A stretch of 15,220 bases of DNA from Bordetella parapertussis (GTDB taxonomy: Bacteria; Pseudomonadota; Gammaproteobacteria; Burkholderiales; Burkholderiaceae_B). The stretch spans positions 1 through 15,220 of the forward strand of contig CAMBZR010000070.1 in assembly GCA_945872285.1 (NCBI GenBank), written 5' to 3'. A program made the position numbers and the translations under genes. The notes below the pieces were generated by a model. The model searched no databases. It saw nothing but the letters and a program-made list of their open reading frames with translations, and was not told the DNA's origin. Shown here piece after piece: positions 13,667 through 15,220 of the stretch; positions within the stretch are counted from its first letter, which is position 1; every line of letters starts with the position of its first letter.

Positions 13667-14816
13667 GGCGATGCAACGGATGTTGTTCAGGCGCAAACGG
13701 CAGCGTAAAAAACTTTTCAACCCAGGCCTCGGTTGCCTCGCTAAGGTGCGCTGGATTCCATTTAGGCTGTTTGTCTTTATCAATCAGCAGCGCGCGAATG
13801 CCTTCTGCAAAGTCGCCGTGCGACGCACACATCAGACCGGCAACCCACTCAGCCTGAAAAGCCTGCGCTAAAGACAGATGTTTAACGCGCTTGAGCAAGG
13901 TAAAGGTCAAACGCGCCGAGCCCGGCGAGCCAGCCGCCAACGTCTTTGCCGCGCGCTGCAGCCAAGGGTCGGGATGCTGAGCCAGTGCCAGCAAAGCCGT
14001 CACAATCTTGTTGAGGTCTGTACCCGCACAACAAGTTTGTAGCAAAGCAAGATGTTGTTGCAGCGGACCGGGAGCCACCGCGGGCGCGCTTGACAACGCG
14101 GCCAACACCTCGTCAAGCAAGGCGTCGTTTTCTAGTCTTGGCTGCTGCGCAGTGTTGGCCCAGGCCTGCTTGCTCAAGCTGTCAAGCAGCACTGGCCACG
14201 CGTCGCGCGTCAGGTGATAGTCGGCCATGCCCGTAAAAAGCGCGTCTGAAGCGCCAAGCTGCGCACCGGACAGGCCCAGAAACAAACCAGTCTTACCTGG
14301 TAGCCTGTTTAACATCCAGGTGCCCCCAACATCGGGAAATAGACCAATCGAAATTTCGGGCATGGCAAGGCGCGAGGTTTCGGTGACAACGCGGTGACTT
14401 GCACCAATCATCAGCCCCATACCGCCGCCCATCACAATGCCATCCCCCCACACGAGCAGCGGCTTCGAGAACGTATGTAAACGGTAATCCAGCGCATACT
14501 CTTCGGCGAAGAAGGTGCCGGCATGCGAGTTATTCAGCGCCGCCTGGCCTTGGTTTTGCACCATACTGTGATGCAAGGCGTGTAAATCACCGCCTGCACA
14601 AAAGGCTTTGTCTCCTGCGCCTTTTAAGATCACCACCGCAAGCTCGGGGTCGTTGGCCCAGAGCTCTATTTTGGCGGCGAGCAAACGCGTCATCTCGAGT
14701 GAGAGGCCGTTCAGGGTTTTGGGGGTGTTGAGGGTGGCCAGACCTAAGCGCATCCCATTGGTGCAAGCAATGTCTTCAAAGAGCACAACGGCTTCTGTAT
14801 TTGTCACTGTGCTCAT
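13653..14816 (-). CDS. 3-hydroxyisobutyryl-CoA hydrolase (enoyl-CoA hydratase/isomerase family)
   Basis: The 387-aa protein is longer than simple enoyl-CoA hydratases (about 260 aa) and matches the HIBYL-CoA hydrolase branch, which releases 3-hydroxyisobutyrate in valine degradation. The crotonase core contains GDKAFCAGGDLHAL (68-81) and GIVMGGGMG (126-134), the two oxyanion-hole strands, and MPEISIGLFPDVGGTW (152-167) with Glu154 and Asp162 at the catalytic positions of the human enzyme. The C-terminal extension ends with the branch-specific FAEGIRALLIDKDKQPKW. The ATG at 14816 overlaps the stop of the upstream acyl-CoA dehydrogenase in ATGA. The pairing with an acyl-CoA dehydrogenase supports the valine assignment, though the enoyl-CoA hydratase and the later dehydrogenase genes are outside the window. 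Confidence 0.92.
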   Translation of the reverse strand: MSTVTNTEAVVLFEDIACTNGMRLGLATLNTPKTLNGLSLEMTRLLAAKIELWANDPELAVVILKGAGDKAFCAGGDLHALHHSMVQNQGQAALNNSHAGTFFAEEYALDYRLHTFSKPLLVWGDGIVMGGGMGLMIGASHRVVTETSRLAMPEISIGLFPDVGGTWMLNRLPGKTGLFLGLSGAQLGASDALFTGMADYHLTRDAWPVLLDSLSKQAWANTAQQPRLENDALLDEVLAALSSAPAVAPGPLQQHLALLQTCCAGTDLNKIVTALLALAQHPDPWLQRAAKTLAAGSPGSARLTFTLLKRVKHLSLAQAFQAEWVAGLMCASHGDFAEGIRALLIDKDKQPKWNPAHLSEATEAWVEKFFTLPFAPEQHPLHRLGAT

Positions 14817-15220
14817 CTGACGTCTGCGCCTTTTTCTAGTAATTGACGAGCGATCAACACCCGCATAATTTCGTTGGTCCCTTCAAGGATTTGATGCACG
14901 CGTGTGTCGCGCACCAAACGCTCAAGAGGGTAATCCTTTAGATAGCCATAGCCACCGTGCAACTGCTGCGCATCTAAACAAACTTGAAAACCCAGGTCGG
15001 TTGCAAAGCGTTTTGCCATCGCGCAATAGGTCGAGGCCTCGGGCGAACCCGCATCGAGTTTGCAGGCGGCCAAGCGCACCATTTGTCGGGCTGCAACGGT
15101 GTGCGTCGCCATATCTGCGTACTTAAATTGCAAGGCTTGAAAACTTGCCAGCGGCTGCTTGAATTGTTTGCGCTCAAGCATGTGGGCGTAGGCGGCCTCA
15201 AGCGCACCCTGCGCCGCACC
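14813..15220 (-). CDS. Acyl-CoA dehydrogenase, likely isobutyryl-CoA dehydrogenase (5' end beyond window)
   Basis: The open frame enters from the right edge, so only the last 135 residues are visible; the start lies beyond 15220. They are the C-terminal helical domain: GAAQGALEAAYAHMLERKQF, the FAD-dimer sequence LDAQQLHGGYGYLKDYPLER, then QILEGTNEIMRVLIAR, whose Glu is the short-chain-type catalytic base in the canonical position. Coupling to a 3-hydroxyisobutyryl-CoA hydrolase suggests isobutyryl-CoA as substrate (valine breakdown), but short- or branched-chain alternatives cannot be excluded from this fragment. The stop TGA overlaps the next gene's ATG. Confidence 0.92.
   Translation of the reverse strand, partial: GAAQGALEAAYAHMLERKQFKQPLASFQALQFKYADMATHTVAARQMVRLAACKLDAGSPEASTYCAMAKRFATDLGFQVCLDAQQLHGGYGYLKDYPLERLVRDTRVHQILEGTNEIMRVLIARQLLEKGADVR

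Noticed and set aside
1..15220. CRISPR arrays, tRNA or rRNA genes, defence systems, prophage genes
   Set aside because: No regularly spaced repeats, no cloverleaf-like or rRNA sequence and no nuclease, toxin or phage protein families were seen on either strand.

Overview
The window looks like chromosomal DNA of a betaproteobacterium, most likely Burkholderiales and probably Alcaligenaceae. This is inferred from three things: a Bug/TctC-type substrate-binding protein next to CaiB-type CoA-transferase and acyl-CoA dehydrogenase genes; the housekeeping block ygfZ / mltG-tmk-holB-tatD followed by an ankyrin gene; and a moderately GC-rich composition with many GCG/GCC/CGC codons. No rRNA, tRNA, CRISPR array, insertion sequence, phage gene or replication origin was seen.

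Layout. (1) 1-3198, minus strand: a catabolic cluster read in the order acyl-CoA dehydrogenase, family III CoA-transferase, Bug protein. The last two overlap by an ATGA junction. It resembles a module for capture, CoA-activation and oxidation of an unidentified carboxylic acid. (2) 3477-4234: a DoxX membrane protein (plus strand) converging on a small secreted protein of unknown function (minus strand); both stop codons lie in one CTAG palindrome. (3) 4315-7976, plus strand: an exported BCP-type peroxiredoxin, a class I photolyase, a glutathione peroxidase and a DUF3298-like lipoprotein. These are closely spaced and the first three look like an oxidative and light-damage set. (4) 8001-12465, minus strand: mltG-tmk-holB-tatD with tight or overlapping junctions, then a periplasmic ankyrin protein. 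Between tatD and the ankyrin gene lies an extremely AT-rich stretch (about 15% GC by hand count over 8741-8940), and the low GC continues into the 3' end of tatD. (5) 12521-13630, plus strand: ygfZ, divergent from mltG. (6) 13653-15220, minus strand: an acyl-CoA dehydrogenase (cut by the window edge) coupled by ATGA to a 3-hydroxyisobutyryl-CoA hydrolase, consistent with valine degradation.

Most genes belong to recognised families with intact key residues. No clearly new multi-gene system was found. The parts most worth a second look are the AT-rich block that changes the tail of tatD, the exported peroxiredoxin lacking the usual resolving cysteine, the small secreted protein of unknown function, and the possible leaderless start of the ankyrin gene.
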